This document shows, one piece after another, positions 10,182-17,952 of a stretch of DNA of 64,000 nucleotides. The stretch is from assembly GCF_003194625.1 (NCBI RefSeq), contig NZ_QHKX01000001.1:496001-560000 (forward strand), given 5' to 3'. Every line of letters starts with the position of its first letter. Position 1 is the stretch's first letter. The stretch is from Nocardioides solisilvae. Lineage in GTDB: Bacteria > Actinomycetota > Actinomycetes > Propionibacteriales > Nocardioidaceae. The position numbers and the translations under genes were made by a program. The notes below the pieces were generated by a model, which did no database searches, was not told where the DNA came from, and saw only the letters and a program-made list of their open reading frames with translations.

Positions 10182-12329
10182 GTGCTGACCGTCGCCGCCG
10201 CCAGCGCGAAGGTCTCCGGCCTCGCGCAGCTGCGCCGGGTCGCCGCCGCGCTCTGGAGCACCGGCGCCGAGGTCGACCTCTCCGTCCTCGACGAGCCGGT
10301 CGTCGCGGAGCCGGTCGTCGCGGAGCCGGTCGTCGCAGAGCCGGTCGTCGCAGAGCCGGTCGCCGCGGAGCCCGTCGCCGAGGAGCCCGTCGCCGCCCCC
10401 GCGGTCCCCGTGGTCCCCGCGGCCCTGCTCGCGGAGTACCAGGCCCTCCTCGACGAGACCGCCGAGGCGGCCCGCGTCGTCCTGGCCGCGGCCGCGTCGC
10501 CGGTACGCCGTCGCGTCCGCCGCGCAGCCAGCGCCCACGCCGCGCCCACGAGCCCGCCGCCGGCGGCCGCCGTACCGACGCCTGCACCCACGCCCGAGAC
10601 CACTCCCGCCCCCGTCCCCGCGGCCGCGGCGACGGCGACCGAAACCACCGGGGCGACGGGTGGAAACGGCGGCACCCCCGGCACCCCCGGCATCCCCGGC
10701 ACCCCCGGCGCGCCGCCGAGCCGGCACCGCTCGCTCCGCCTCTCCGTCGAGGAGCAGCCGTGGTGGCTCGACCACGCGTTCTTCCAGCAGCCCGACGGCT
10801 GGCCGGACACCGAGGACACCTTCCCGCTCGTCCCGATGACGGGCATCGTCCAGCTGCTCGTCGAGGAGGCCGAGGCGCTGGTGCCCGGGGCGGTGACGGT
10901 CCGGGTGGAGTCGGTCCGCGCCTTCAAGTGGCTGGCGGTCGACCCGCCGGTCGAGGTGACCGTCCGGGCCGCCGTCGACCCGGTCGCGACCGAGCAGGCG
11001 CCCGAGGGCACGACGGTCGTGCGGACCAGCGTCGACGGGCACGCCCGCGCGGTCGTCCACCTCGCGGCCCGGCACCCGGAGCCCCCGGCGCCATGGAACC
11101 GCTTCATCCGCGGCCGGCTCGAGATGCCGTGCCCGGTCGAGGAGGTCTACACCCGTCGCCACCTCTTCCACGGCCCCGCCTACCAGGGCATCCGCTCCAT
11201 CGAGGTCTTCGGTGGCGACGGCGTGCGCGGCACGCTGGAGAGCCAGACCGCAACCGGCGCGCTGCTCGACAACGCCGGGCAGCTCTTCGGCTACTGGTTC
11301 GCCTGCGCCGTCGACCGGGACCGGATGGTCCTGCCCACCACGATGGACTCGATCACCTACCACGGCCCCCACCCCGCGCCCGGCACGCTCGTGGACTGCG
11401 TCGCCCACTGCACCGAGCTGACCGACGACGCCGTGCGCGCCGACCTCGAGCTGCTGGTCGACGGGGTGCTCTGGTGCCGGATCGAGGGCTGGGAGGACCG
11501 GCGCTTCCAGTCCGACGACCGGCTCTTCCGGGTGCTCAAGCAGCCGCAGCCGCACCTGCTCGCGCAGCCGCAGCCGGGCGGCTGGATGCTGGTCCGCGAG
11601 GGCTGGCCCGACTCCCCCTCCCGCGACATCGTGATGCGCCGCTTCCTCGGCGTGGCCGAGCGCGCCGACTACGCCGGCCGCAACCCCCGTGCCCAGCGGA
11701 CCTGGCTCCTGGGCCGCATCGCCGCCAAGGACGCCGTACGCCGCGAGGTGCTGGAGCGCGGCCTCGAGCCGCTCTTCCCCGTCGAGGTGCAGCTGCGCAA
11801 CGAGGAGTCGGGGCGGCCCGTCGTCACCACCTCGACCGGGCTCGACCTGCAGGTCTCGATCGCCCATTCCGGCAGCCTCGGCGTCGCCCTCGCCTCGGTG
11901 GGGACTCCCGTGGGGATCGACATCGAGCTGGTCGCCGAGCGGTCGGCGATCTTCGAGGCGGCGTCGCTGTCGGCCGACGAGCACGAGCTCTTCGTCCGCA
12001 CCTCGGGCGGCGACCGCGACCGTGAGCTGACGCGCTGGTGGGCGGCCAAGGAGGCGGCCGCGAAGGCGCTGGGCACCGGCCTGCAGGGCCGGCCCAAGGG
12101 CTTCGAGGTGCTCGAGGTCGACTTCCACCACCTGCGCGTCGGCGACCAGTGGGTGGCCACCCGCTCGCTCGTCCACCCCGAGCCCCCGGCCGTCGGAGGC
12201 GTCGGCGGTCCCGACGACCCCGCCTCCGGGCAGGACCCAGACCAGACCCCCGCGGTCGCCGCCCCGGCGTCCGCCGCACGTGAGGAGTACATCGTTGCCT
12301 GGACAGTTCCCGACCCCCGCCATGGCTGA
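10182..12329 (+). CDS. Dehydratase (PKS DH hotdog) - Sfp-type phosphopantetheinyl transferase part of the interrupted subunit
   Basis: This is the open part downstream of the amber codon; the first available start is GTG 10182, without an obvious ribosome binding site. After an EPVVA-repeat linker and a short GTPGTPG-like linker come a double-hotdog dehydratase (full-length numbering from 9093: His561 in WWLDHAFF, Asp726 in LLDNAGQ) and a C-terminal Sfp-type phosphopantetheinyl transferase (Asp943 in GIDIE, Lys986 in WWAAKEAAAKALG). The DH would supply the dehydration missing from the first synthase protein. The PPTase would load phosphopantetheine on the tandem ACPs and on the free ACP that follows. 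Fusion of a PPTase to a synthase subunit is known in PUFA and enediyne systems. Overlaps the end of the interrupted gene by design. Confidence 0.75.
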   Translation: MLTVAAASAKVSGLAQLRRVAAALWSTGAEVDLSVLDEPVVAEPVVAEPVVAEPVVAEPVAAEPVAEEPVAAPAVPVVPAALLAEYQALLDETAEAARVVLAAAASPVRRRVRRAASAHAAPTSPPPAAAVPTPAPTPETTPAPVPAAAATATETTGATGGNGGTPGTPGIPGTPGAPPSRHRSLRLSVEEQPWWLDHAFFQQPDGWPDTEDTFPLVPMTGIVQLLVEEAEALVPGAVTVRVESVRAFKWLAVDPPVEVTVRAAVDPVATEQAPEGTTVVRTSVDGHARAVVHLAARHPEPPAPWNRFIRGRLEMPCPVEEVYTRRHLFHGPAYQGIRSIEVFGGDGVRGTLESQTATGALLDNAGQLFGYWFACAVDRDRMVLPTTMDSITYHGPHPAPGTLVDCVAHCTELTDDAVRADLELLVDGVLWCRIEGWEDRRFQSDDRLFRVLKQPQPHLLAQPQPGGWMLVREGWPDSPSRDIVMRRFLGVAERADYAGRNPRAQRTWLLGRIAAKDAVRREVLERGLEPLFPVEVQLRNEESGRPVVTTSTGLDLQVSIAHSGSLGVALASVGTPVGIDIELVAERSAIFEAASLSADEHELFVRTSGGDRDRELTRWWAAKEAAAKALGTGLQGRPKGFEVLEVDFHHLRVGDQWVATRSLVHPEPPAVGGVGGPDDPASGQDPDQTPAVAAPASAAREEYIVAWTVPDPRHG
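10293..10397 (+). repeat. Seven 15-bp tandem repeats encoding EPVVA linker units
   Basis: Seven units of the form GAGCCGGTCGTCGCG, the later ones slightly diverged, encode EPVVA/EPVAA pentapeptides. The tract forms the linker between AT and DH. Such tracts can change copy number by slippage. It lies about 170 bp after the in-frame amber codon. Confidence 0.9.
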
Positions 12330-12642
12330 GGCCCCGACCGCGACGGCGACCGGAGCCGCGGCGCCGAGCCGCGACGACGTCCGCGCCGAGCTCGAGCGGA
12401 TCCTCACCGACGTCGTGGGCGACGACCTCCTCCTCGACGGCCCGCTCACCGACGAGACGTCGTTCGACGCCGACCTCCAGCTCGAGAGCATCGAGTTCGT
12501 CGCGCTCGCCGACCAGCTGCTCGCCACCTACGGCGAGCAGGTCGACTTCGTCGGCTGGATGGCCGGGATGCAGCTGGACGAGATCATCGGGCTCACCGTC
12601 GGCCAGGTCGTCGACTTCGTCGTCTCCGCCGTGGAGGGCTGA
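12295..12642 (+). CDS. Free-standing acyl carrier protein
   Basis: A 115-residue protein whose C-terminal 80 residues look like an acyl carrier protein: FDADLQLESIEFVALADQ carries the presumed phosphopantetheine Ser65. I prefer the TTG at 12295 because GAGGAG (12282-12287) sits 7 nt upstream. The alternative is ATG 12322, which overlaps the previous stop by 8 nt but has no visible ribosome binding site. The gene overlaps the end of the PPTase-encoding frame, so the two are probably translationally coupled. It likely carries a starter, an extender or the finished chain of the synthase. Confidence 0.8.
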   Translation: MPGQFPTPAMAEAPTATATGAAAPSRDDVRAELERILTDVVGDDLLLDGPLTDETSFDADLQLESIEFVALADQLLATYGEQVDFVGWMAGMQLDEIIGLTVGQVVDFVVSAVEG

Positions 12643-12646
12643 GGAC

Positions 12647-13474
12647 GTGCCCCACGTGCAGGCCAACGGGCTGAGCTTCCACGTCCAGGTGATCCGTGGC
12701 GACGACGCGTCGTCCCCGGCGTCGTCTGCTGCGTCGTCTGCTGGGCCACGCCCGCCCGTGGTGATGCTGCACGGCCTGGTGATCGACAACCTGTCCAGCT
12801 GGTTCTACACGCTGGCCCACCCGCTCGCCCTGACCTGCGACGTCCACCTCTACGACCTGCGCGGTCACGGCCGCACCGACCAGCCGCCGACCGGGTACGG
12901 CGTCGACCGCCAGGTCGACGACCTCGTCGCCCTGCTCGACGCCTGGGGGCTCGACGAGCCGGTCCACCTCTTCGGCAACAGCTTCGGCGCCGTCGTCGCG
13001 CTGGCGCTGGCCAACCGGCACCCCGAGCGGGTGGCGAGCCTCTTCCTGGTCGAGGCGCACTTCGCCGTCGAGGGCTGGGCCGAGCACATGGCCGGCAGCC
13101 TCGCGCTGGCGGCGTTCGGCCTCGACGAGAACACCTCGCAGGAGTGGATCGAGAACAACGCCGACCGCAAGATGTCCCGGCTCGCCCGGCGGGCCGAGCG
13201 GTTCCTCGCCGACACCACCCTCATCCAGGACCTCAAGGAGGAGCAGCCGATCGGCTGGCTGCCCCAGATCTCCTGCCCGGTGCGGGCGATGTACGGCAGC
13301 GAGTCCGACATCCTCCACCTGGCCGAGGCGCTGGAGACCCAGATCCCCGGCTGCGAGCTCGAGATCGTGCCCGGCACCACCCACTCCCTGCTCACCGAGC
13401 GGAGCGAGCTGGTCCGCGAGCGGGCCCTGGAGTGGATGGCGCGGCAGCGGGCCGTCGCCACCGCCGGGGCCTGA
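12647..13474 (+). CDS. Alpha/beta hydrolase, possible chain-releasing or lipid-processing enzyme
   Basis: A 275-residue alpha/beta-hydrolase fold protein. It shows the oxyanion region VVMLHGL, the nucleophile elbow GNSFG (Ser112), an acidic residue in GSESDILHLAE and His246 in GTTHSLLTE, so the catalytic triad looks complete. There is no signal peptide, indicating a cytoplasmic enzyme. The GTG start is 4 nt after the ACP stop, which places it in the synthase operon. The synthase proteins lack a thioesterase domain, so this enzyme is a candidate for hydrolytic or transacylating release. Family resemblance alone cannot fix its substrate. Confidence 0.85.
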   Translation: MPHVQANGLSFHVQVIRGDDASSPASSAASSAGPRPPVVMLHGLVIDNLSSWFYTLAHPLALTCDVHLYDLRGHGRTDQPPTGYGVDRQVDDLVALLDAWGLDEPVHLFGNSFGAVVALALANRHPERVASLFLVEAHFAVEGWAEHMAGSLALAAFGLDENTSQEWIENNADRKMSRLARRAERFLADTTLIQDLKEEQPIGWLPQISCPVRAMYGSESDILHLAEALETQIPGCELEIVPGTTHSLLTERSELVRERALEWMARQRAVATAGA

Positions 13475-13478
13475 GCCC

Positions 13479-14693
13479 GTGCCATCACCTCCCGCCGACG
13501 CGCTCGGCTTCCTCTTCGTCGTCCCGCCCTTCACGGGCCACGTCAACCCGACCGTGCCGGTCGCGGCGCGCCTGGTCGCCGACGGCCACCGGGTCGCGTG
13601 GACCGGCGTGCCCGGCACGGTCGAGCACCTCCTCCTTGACGGCGCGACCTTCCTGCCCGCCACGCCGCCCGAGGTCACCGGGTACGCCGGCGAGATGGCC
13701 GCGCGCCGCAGCGACCTGCGCGGCGCCGCCGCCTTCAAGTTCCTCCAGGAAGAGGTGCTGCTGCCGCTGGGCGACGCCATGGTCGACGGGGTCGACGCCG
13801 CGGTGGACGCCTTCGGCGCCGACGTGCTCGTGGTCGACCAGCAGGCCCTCGCGGGCGCGGTCGTCGGACGACGCCGCGGGCTGCCCTGGGCCACCTCGGC
13901 GACCACGTCGGCCGAGCTCGTGGACCCGCTCGCCGGCCTCCCCCTCGTCGCGGAGGCGATGCACCGCAGGCGGGTCGAGCTCCAGCTCGCCCACGGGATC
14001 CCCGCCCACGTCGCCGAGGCCGGGGACCTCCGTGTCTCCGAGCACCTGCTGCTCGCCTACACGACCGCCGAGCTCGTCGGCCCGCTCGCGGTCGAGGCGC
14101 CCGTGACCTTCGTCGGCCCGGCCATCGCCGGGCGCCCGGAGTCCGACGACTTCCCCTGGGACCGGATCGACCCCTCCGTGCCGACCGTGCTGGTCTCCCT
14201 GGGGACGCTCAACGCCGAGGCCGGGGCACGCTTCTGGCAGGTCGCCGCCGAGGCGTGCCGGGGCCAGCGCTGGCAGGCCGTCTTCGTGGCGCCGCCCGAG
14301 CTTGTGCCCGACGCCCCGGCCAACGTGCTGGTCCGCCGCCACGTCCCCCAGCTGGCCCTGCTGCACCGGGTCGACGCTGTCGTCTCTCACGCCGGCCACA
14401 ACACCGTCTGCGAGTCGCTCGCCGCCGGGCTCCCGCTCGTGCTCGCCCCGATCCGGGACGACCAGCCCGTCGTGGCCGACCAGGTGGTGCAGGCCGGTGC
14501 GGGGGTGCGGGTCCGCTTCGCGCGCGTGCGTGCCGAGGAGCTGCGCACCGCGATCGCCACCGTGCTGAGCGACGAGGAGCTGCAGGCCGCCGCCGGCCGG
14601 ATCTCCAAGTCGTTCGCCGCCGCGGGCGGGCCCGCGGCGGCCGCGTCGTCCCTCGTCGCCCTCGGGAGCGGCGGCGTGGGGGGTACGCACTAG
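13479..14693 (+). CDS. GT1-family glycosyltransferase (MGT/UGT type)
   Basis: A 404-residue GT-B fold glycosyltransferase. The N-terminal acceptor domain begins LFVVPPFTGHVNPTVPVA. The C-terminal nucleotide-sugar domain has VPTVLVSLGTLN and the signature HVPQLALLHRVDAVVSHAGHNTVCESLAAGLPLVLAP, including the conserved HxGxxT-like block and the following D-Q pair (RDDQPVVAD). The family glycosylates lipids, macrolides and other small molecules using NDP-sugars. The GTG start lies 4 nt after the hydrolase stop, so it is probably the last gene of the synthase operon. This suggests the final product is a glycoside or glycolipid. Confidence 0.88.
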   Translation: MPSPPADALGFLFVVPPFTGHVNPTVPVAARLVADGHRVAWTGVPGTVEHLLLDGATFLPATPPEVTGYAGEMAARRSDLRGAAAFKFLQEEVLLPLGDAMVDGVDAAVDAFGADVLVVDQQALAGAVVGRRRGLPWATSATTSAELVDPLAGLPLVAEAMHRRRVELQLAHGIPAHVAEAGDLRVSEHLLLAYTTAELVGPLAVEAPVTFVGPAIAGRPESDDFPWDRIDPSVPTVLVSLGTLNAEAGARFWQVAAEACRGQRWQAVFVAPPELVPDAPANVLVRRHVPQLALLHRVDAVVSHAGHNTVCESLAAGLPLVLAPIRDDQPVVADQVVQAGAGVRVRFARVRAEELRTAIATVLSDEELQAAAGRISKSFAAAGGPAAAASSLVALGSGGVGGTH

Positions 14694-14702
14694 CGTGCGG
14701 GG

Positions 14703-15347
14703 GTGCTCGCCACCCTTCTCGCCGGGTTCCTGACCGGCGGATCCCTGATCGTCGCCATCGGCGCGCAGAACGCCTACGTGCTGCGGCAGGGGATCCTGCG
14801 CCACCACATCGGTGCCGTCGTCCTGGTCTGCGCGGTCTCGGACGCGGTGCTCATCGCCGCCGGGGTGAGCGGGATCGGGGCGATCGTGGACCGGGCCGGC
14901 TGGGTGGTCGACGTCGTCCGCTGGCTGGGCGTCGCCTTCCTGCTCTGGTACGCCGCACACTCGCTGCGACGCGCCTTCCGGGCTGAGTCGTTGCACGCCG
15001 ACCGGACCGGTGGGGCCACCCCCGACTCCCGGCGCACCGTCGTCGGGAGGGCCGTGGCCCTGACCTGGCTGAACCCGCACGTCTACCTCGACACCGTCCT
15101 CCTCGTCGGTTCGATCGCCGCCACCCACAGCGGGCCCGTCGACGGGTTCGGCGCCGGCGTCGTCGACGGCCGCTGGGCCTTCGGGGTCGGCGCGATGCTC
15201 GCCAGCGTCGCATGGTTCTCCGGCCTCGGCTTCGGCGCCCGCGCCCTCGCCCCGCTGCTCGCCCGACCCCGGGCGTGGCTCGTCCTCGAGCTCGTCATCG
15301 CCGCCACCATGCTCTTCGTCGCGGCGAAGCTGGCGTTCGACTTCTGA
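14703..15347 (+). CDS. LysE/ArgO-family amino acid exporter
   Basis: A 214-residue integral membrane protein with about six hydrophobic segments. The start GGSLIVAIGAQNAYVLRQGILRHH and the later LTWLNPHVYLDTVLLVG are typical of LysE/ArgO exporters of basic amino acids. It starts at GTG 14703, 9 nt after the glycosyltransferase stop, and may be co-transcribed with the lipid cluster, though its function need not be related. Substrate not predictable beyond the family. Confidence 0.9.
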   Translation: MLATLLAGFLTGGSLIVAIGAQNAYVLRQGILRHHIGAVVLVCAVSDAVLIAAGVSGIGAIVDRAGWVVDVVRWLGVAFLLWYAAHSLRRAFRAESLHADRTGGATPDSRRTVVGRAVALTWLNPHVYLDTVLLVGSIAATHSGPVDGFGAGVVDGRWAFGVGAMLASVAWFSGLGFGARALAPLLARPRAWLVLELVIAATMLFVAAKLAFDF

Positions 15348-15360
15348 CATCATCCGTCGG

Positions 15361-16020
15361 GTGACCAGTCGGCTCTTCGCGCTCGTGGGGATCGACGGTT
15401 CGGGCAAGACCACGGTCGCAAAGGAGCTGACCCGCACCCTGGGGGCGGAACCCGGCACACGCGGCTCCACCCGCTCTTCCCATTCCTCCTGGTCCCCCCG
15501 TGCCGCACGTGTCCGCTCCTTCGAGAACGCCGGCGGCCGCCCGCCGCTCAACTGGCTGGCCCGGCGCCTCGGCCACCCCGACGCCCACGCCTGGCTCGGC
15601 ACCCGCCGGCTCGAGGCGGTGGAGCAGCGGTTCCGGCACGGCGTGATGCGCACGGCCACGACCTGGTCCCGGCTTCCCGGTGACCGCGTCGCCGTCCTCG
15701 ACCGGTGGGCTCCCTGCCAGTACGCCGCCATGCGCGCCCGAGGCAGCGACGACGCCCCGGCGCGGCGCCGGTACGCGCGCCTGCCCACGCCCGACCTGGT
15801 CGTCTTCCTCGACGTCCACCCGGTCGTGGCCCGCGAGAGGTTGGTGGCGCGCGGCCGCGACGTCGACGAGCTCGGGTGGCTCGAGGCCGCGGACGCCGCC
15901 TACCGGTCCCTCCCCGAGTGGCCCACCTTCACCGTCGTCGACGCGGACCGCCCCGTGAGCCAGGTGGTCGACGCCGTGCTCGTCCAGATCCGCCGACTCA
16001 CGTCCTGCGGTGGAACCTGA
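15361..16020 (+). CDS. P-loop nucleotide kinase, thymidylate-kinase-like
   Basis: A 219-residue protein with a Walker A motif GIDGSGKTT at residues 10-18, a DRW motif (VAVLDRWAPCQYA) in the position of the DR[YFW] element of dTMP kinases, and a late LVVFLDV strand. The nucleotide-binding core is clear, but the middle is unusually rich in Arg/Ser (residues 32-55), so the substrate is uncertain. Its last 23 bp overlap the convergent HNH gene, so its C-terminus may have been altered by arrival of that gene. Confidence 0.72.
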   Translation: MTSRLFALVGIDGSGKTTVAKELTRTLGAEPGTRGSTRSSHSSWSPRAARVRSFENAGGRPPLNWLARRLGHPDAHAWLGTRRLEAVEQRFRHGVMRTATTWSRLPGDRVAVLDRWAPCQYAAMRARGSDDAPARRRYARLPTPDLVVFLDVHPVVARERLVARGRDVDELGWLEAADAAYRSLPEWPTFTVVDADRPVSQVVDAVLVQIRRLTSCGGT

Positions 16021-17326
16021 TGTCGCCGTTCGCGTGCTTGTGGGTGGTGTAGCCGGGGTCGTGGGCCTTGTGGTGGTGGAAGGGGCACAGCAGGACCAGC
16101 TCGTCGAGGTCGGTGTTCCCTCCGCCGACCCAGGGGTTCTCACCCCCGTGGTGGGCTTCGCACCACTGCGCGGGGACCGAGCAGCCGACGGTCTGGCAGG
16201 TCTGGTGGGTGAGCATGTGGGCGTCGCGTTGCCAGGTCTTGAAGAACCGGCTCGTGCGGCCCATCGCCAACGGCACCCCGTCGCTGTCGAGGACGACGGG
16301 GATGATCTCGGCCTGGCAGGCCATCCGCCGCACGGTGTGGGCGGTGACCTCGGTGAGGTCCTCGCCGTTGGTGAGGATCCACCCCGTGCCGAGCTGGTCG
16401 CGCAGCTTCTCGTAGTCGAGGGTGACCAGGACCTTGGTGGCCGCACCCCCGTGCGCCGGGATCCGGGCGGGGTCGGCGGCCTCGAGGAACGCGCAGAACG
16501 CCAGCCCCTGCAACCGCTCCTGCGGGAGTCGCTCACCCGTCGCAGGGTCGAGGTGGGAGAAGGGGTGCCACCCGGTCGCCGCACCCGCGGCCTTGCCGTC
16601 GTCCTGCTTGGGTGAGGTCCAGGCCTCGAGGATGGTCTTGAGCCGGGCCGCGACGTGGTCGGGGACCACGCCCCTGAGATTCGAGGCGCCGTCGCCGCGG
16701 CGGCGGATCGTCAACCTCGTCGCCGCGTTCGCCCGGCGTTCGGCCCGTTCCAGCAGCTTGCGTTCGTGCTCGTCGCAGGTGTCGGGGGCGACGGTCTGCA
16801 GGATCTTCGCGCCGAGGGTCTCCAGCTGCTTGGGGTTGAACTTCCCGGCCGCCTGCACCAGGTGCGCCTCGGCCTTCGCCAGGACCTCGGCGGGCACTTC
16901 TTCTCCGGGGAGTGGGTCGACCACGAGGTTGTCCAGGGGCTTCACGATCACCCGGGCCTGGGGGAGGTTCACCGCACCCGACACGAGCCCTTCGGCGACC
17001 AGGTGCCAGCGGGACGCCAAGGCTTCGCCGAGCTTCTCCGCGGACCGGCCGGCGGCGTACCCGGTCCGCGCCCGGGCGTCCAACCACCCCGCGACGCTCC
17101 GGGCTCCGTCGGTCTCCGCGACCCCACCCGGCGCCCCCACGGCACCCATGACCCGCATCCGCAGCGACTCGACCCCGTCGACGGCCCGGGTCAGATTCAG
17201 GAGCGCGTCCCTCTGAGCCTGGGCGGAGAGGTACATCGGGTCAGCAGACGCGGCGAGGTCGAGCGCGGCGTCGATCATCGCCACCGCGCGGGTGATCGGG
17301 TGCTCACCACCCGCCTGCTCCCACAT
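15998..17326 (-). CDS. DUF222/HNH endonuclease (13E12-repeat family type)
   Basis: A 442-residue protein from ATG 17326; an upstream ATG at 17491 would add 55 low-complexity residues and is less likely. The N-terminal DUF222-like region is followed by a C-terminal HNH nuclease motif: CEAHHGGENPW, then NTDLDELVLLCPFHHHKAHD, with zinc-binding Cys and metal/catalytic His. These proteins occur in many copies in actinobacterial genomes and behave like mobile or repetitive genes. It is convergent with, and overlaps, the nucleotide kinase. Confidence 0.88.
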   Translation of the reverse strand: MWEQAGGEHPITRAVAMIDAALDLAASADPMYLSAQAQRDALLNLTRAVDGVESLRMRVMGAVGAPGGVAETDGARSVAGWLDARARTGYAAGRSAEKLGEALASRWHLVAEGLVSGAVNLPQARVIVKPLDNLVVDPLPGEEVPAEVLAKAEAHLVQAAGKFNPKQLETLGAKILQTVAPDTCDEHERKLLERAERRANAATRLTIRRRGDGASNLRGVVPDHVAARLKTILEAWTSPKQDDGKAAGAATGWHPFSHLDPATGERLPQERLQGLAFCAFLEAADPARIPAHGGAATKVLVTLDYEKLRDQLGTGWILTNGEDLTEVTAHTVRRMACQAEIIPVVLDSDGVPLAMGRTSRFFKTWQRDAHMLTHQTCQTVGCSVPAQWCEAHHGGENPWVGGGNTDLDELVLLCPFHHHKAHDPGYTTHKHANGDIRFHRRT

Positions 17327-17483
17327 GCCACGGACCCCCGTCCCCGACGCCGTACCGCCGCCCGTGGCAGACCCCCGATGAACCTGCCGACACCCCCACT
17401 CAACCAGCCGCCGCCGACAAGACGGGCGCCAGGAACTGCCCGAGTCCAGCCTGTGGACAGGTGTTTGAAAAAAGTCCAGACGG

Positions 17484-17951
17484 CTACCCAAGCGTCTTGC
17501 CCAGCATCACCTCGTGGCGTCCGTCCCGCACGTGCACGCGCTCGCCCGTCGGCGCGTAGCCGTTCCGCTCGTAGGCCCGCCGCCCCCTCGGGTTGTCCTC
17601 CATCACGCCCAGCTGCACCCGGTGGGCGCCGGCGGCGCGCACCACCTCTTCGCAGGCCCCGAGCAGCAGGTCCACCAGCCCGCTTCCGCGCGCGTCGGGC
17701 GCGAGCCACATCCCCGCCACGGTCCAGGTCCCGTCGACCTCGTAGACCCCGCCCATCCCGACGTCCTCCCCGTCACAGGTGGCCAGGAAGGTGGCCGGGC
17801 GGGCGGCCCGCCGCCGCCACTCCGCCTCGTCGAAGGCCTCCTCGCGGGCAAGAGTCGACCCGAACATCTCGGGCGACTCGGCCAGCGAGGCCAGGCGCAC
17901 GCGACGCAGCCGCTCCCAGTCGGTCGGCCCGACCCGCGTCACCGACAGCAC
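17484..17951 (-). CDS. GNAT-family N-acetyltransferase
   Basis: A 155-residue GCN5-type acetyltransferase beginning VLSVTRVGPTDWERLRRVRLASL. The acetyl-CoA site is seen in MWLAPDARGSGLVDLLLGACEEVV (the RGxG loop is RGSG) and in the C-terminal NPRGRRAYERNGYAPTGE block. I chose GTG 17951, one nt after the upstream stop (17953-17955), giving a coupled pair with the PLP enzyme. Substrate unknown. Confidence 0.85.
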   Translation of the reverse strand: MLSVTRVGPTDWERLRRVRLASLAESPEMFGSTLAREEAFDEAEWRRRAARPATFLATCDGEDVGMGGVYEVDGTWTVAGMWLAPDARGSGLVDLLLGACEEVVRAAGAHRVQLGVMEDNPRGRRAYERNGYAPTGERVHVRDGRHEVMLGKTLG

Positions 17952-17952
17952 G

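Larger units (their letters stand above)
9093..12329 (+). pseudogene. Second synthase subunit (AT-DH-PPTase) interrupted by an in-frame TAG at 10125-10127
   Basis: From the ATG at 9093, 18 nt after the synthase stop, one reading frame of 1079 codons runs to 12329, broken only by an amber codon at codon 345. The part before the stop is a malonyl/acyl transferase domain: Ser170 in GHSLGEW, and SGFHSPLF carrying the catalytic His. It breaks off at VRVFV*VGTG. The AT in the preceding gene reads VRVFVEAGPG at the same place, so the TAG replaces a conserved GAG (Glu) codon. After the stop the frame continues cleanly into DH and phosphopantetheinyl transferase domains. This could be a nonsense mutation, a sequencing error or amber readthrough; the sequence alone cannot separate them. 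If real, the AT lacks its last strands, and the DH/PPTase would need re-initiation. Confidence 0.8.

Noticed and set aside
1234..12527. Very long open frames antisense to the synthase genes (for example 1234-8781 and 8790-12527 on the minus strand)
   Set aside because: They are produced by extreme GC bias at third codon positions; their translations are Gly/Arg/Asp-rich low complexity with no domain, while the plus frames carry clear catalytic motifs.
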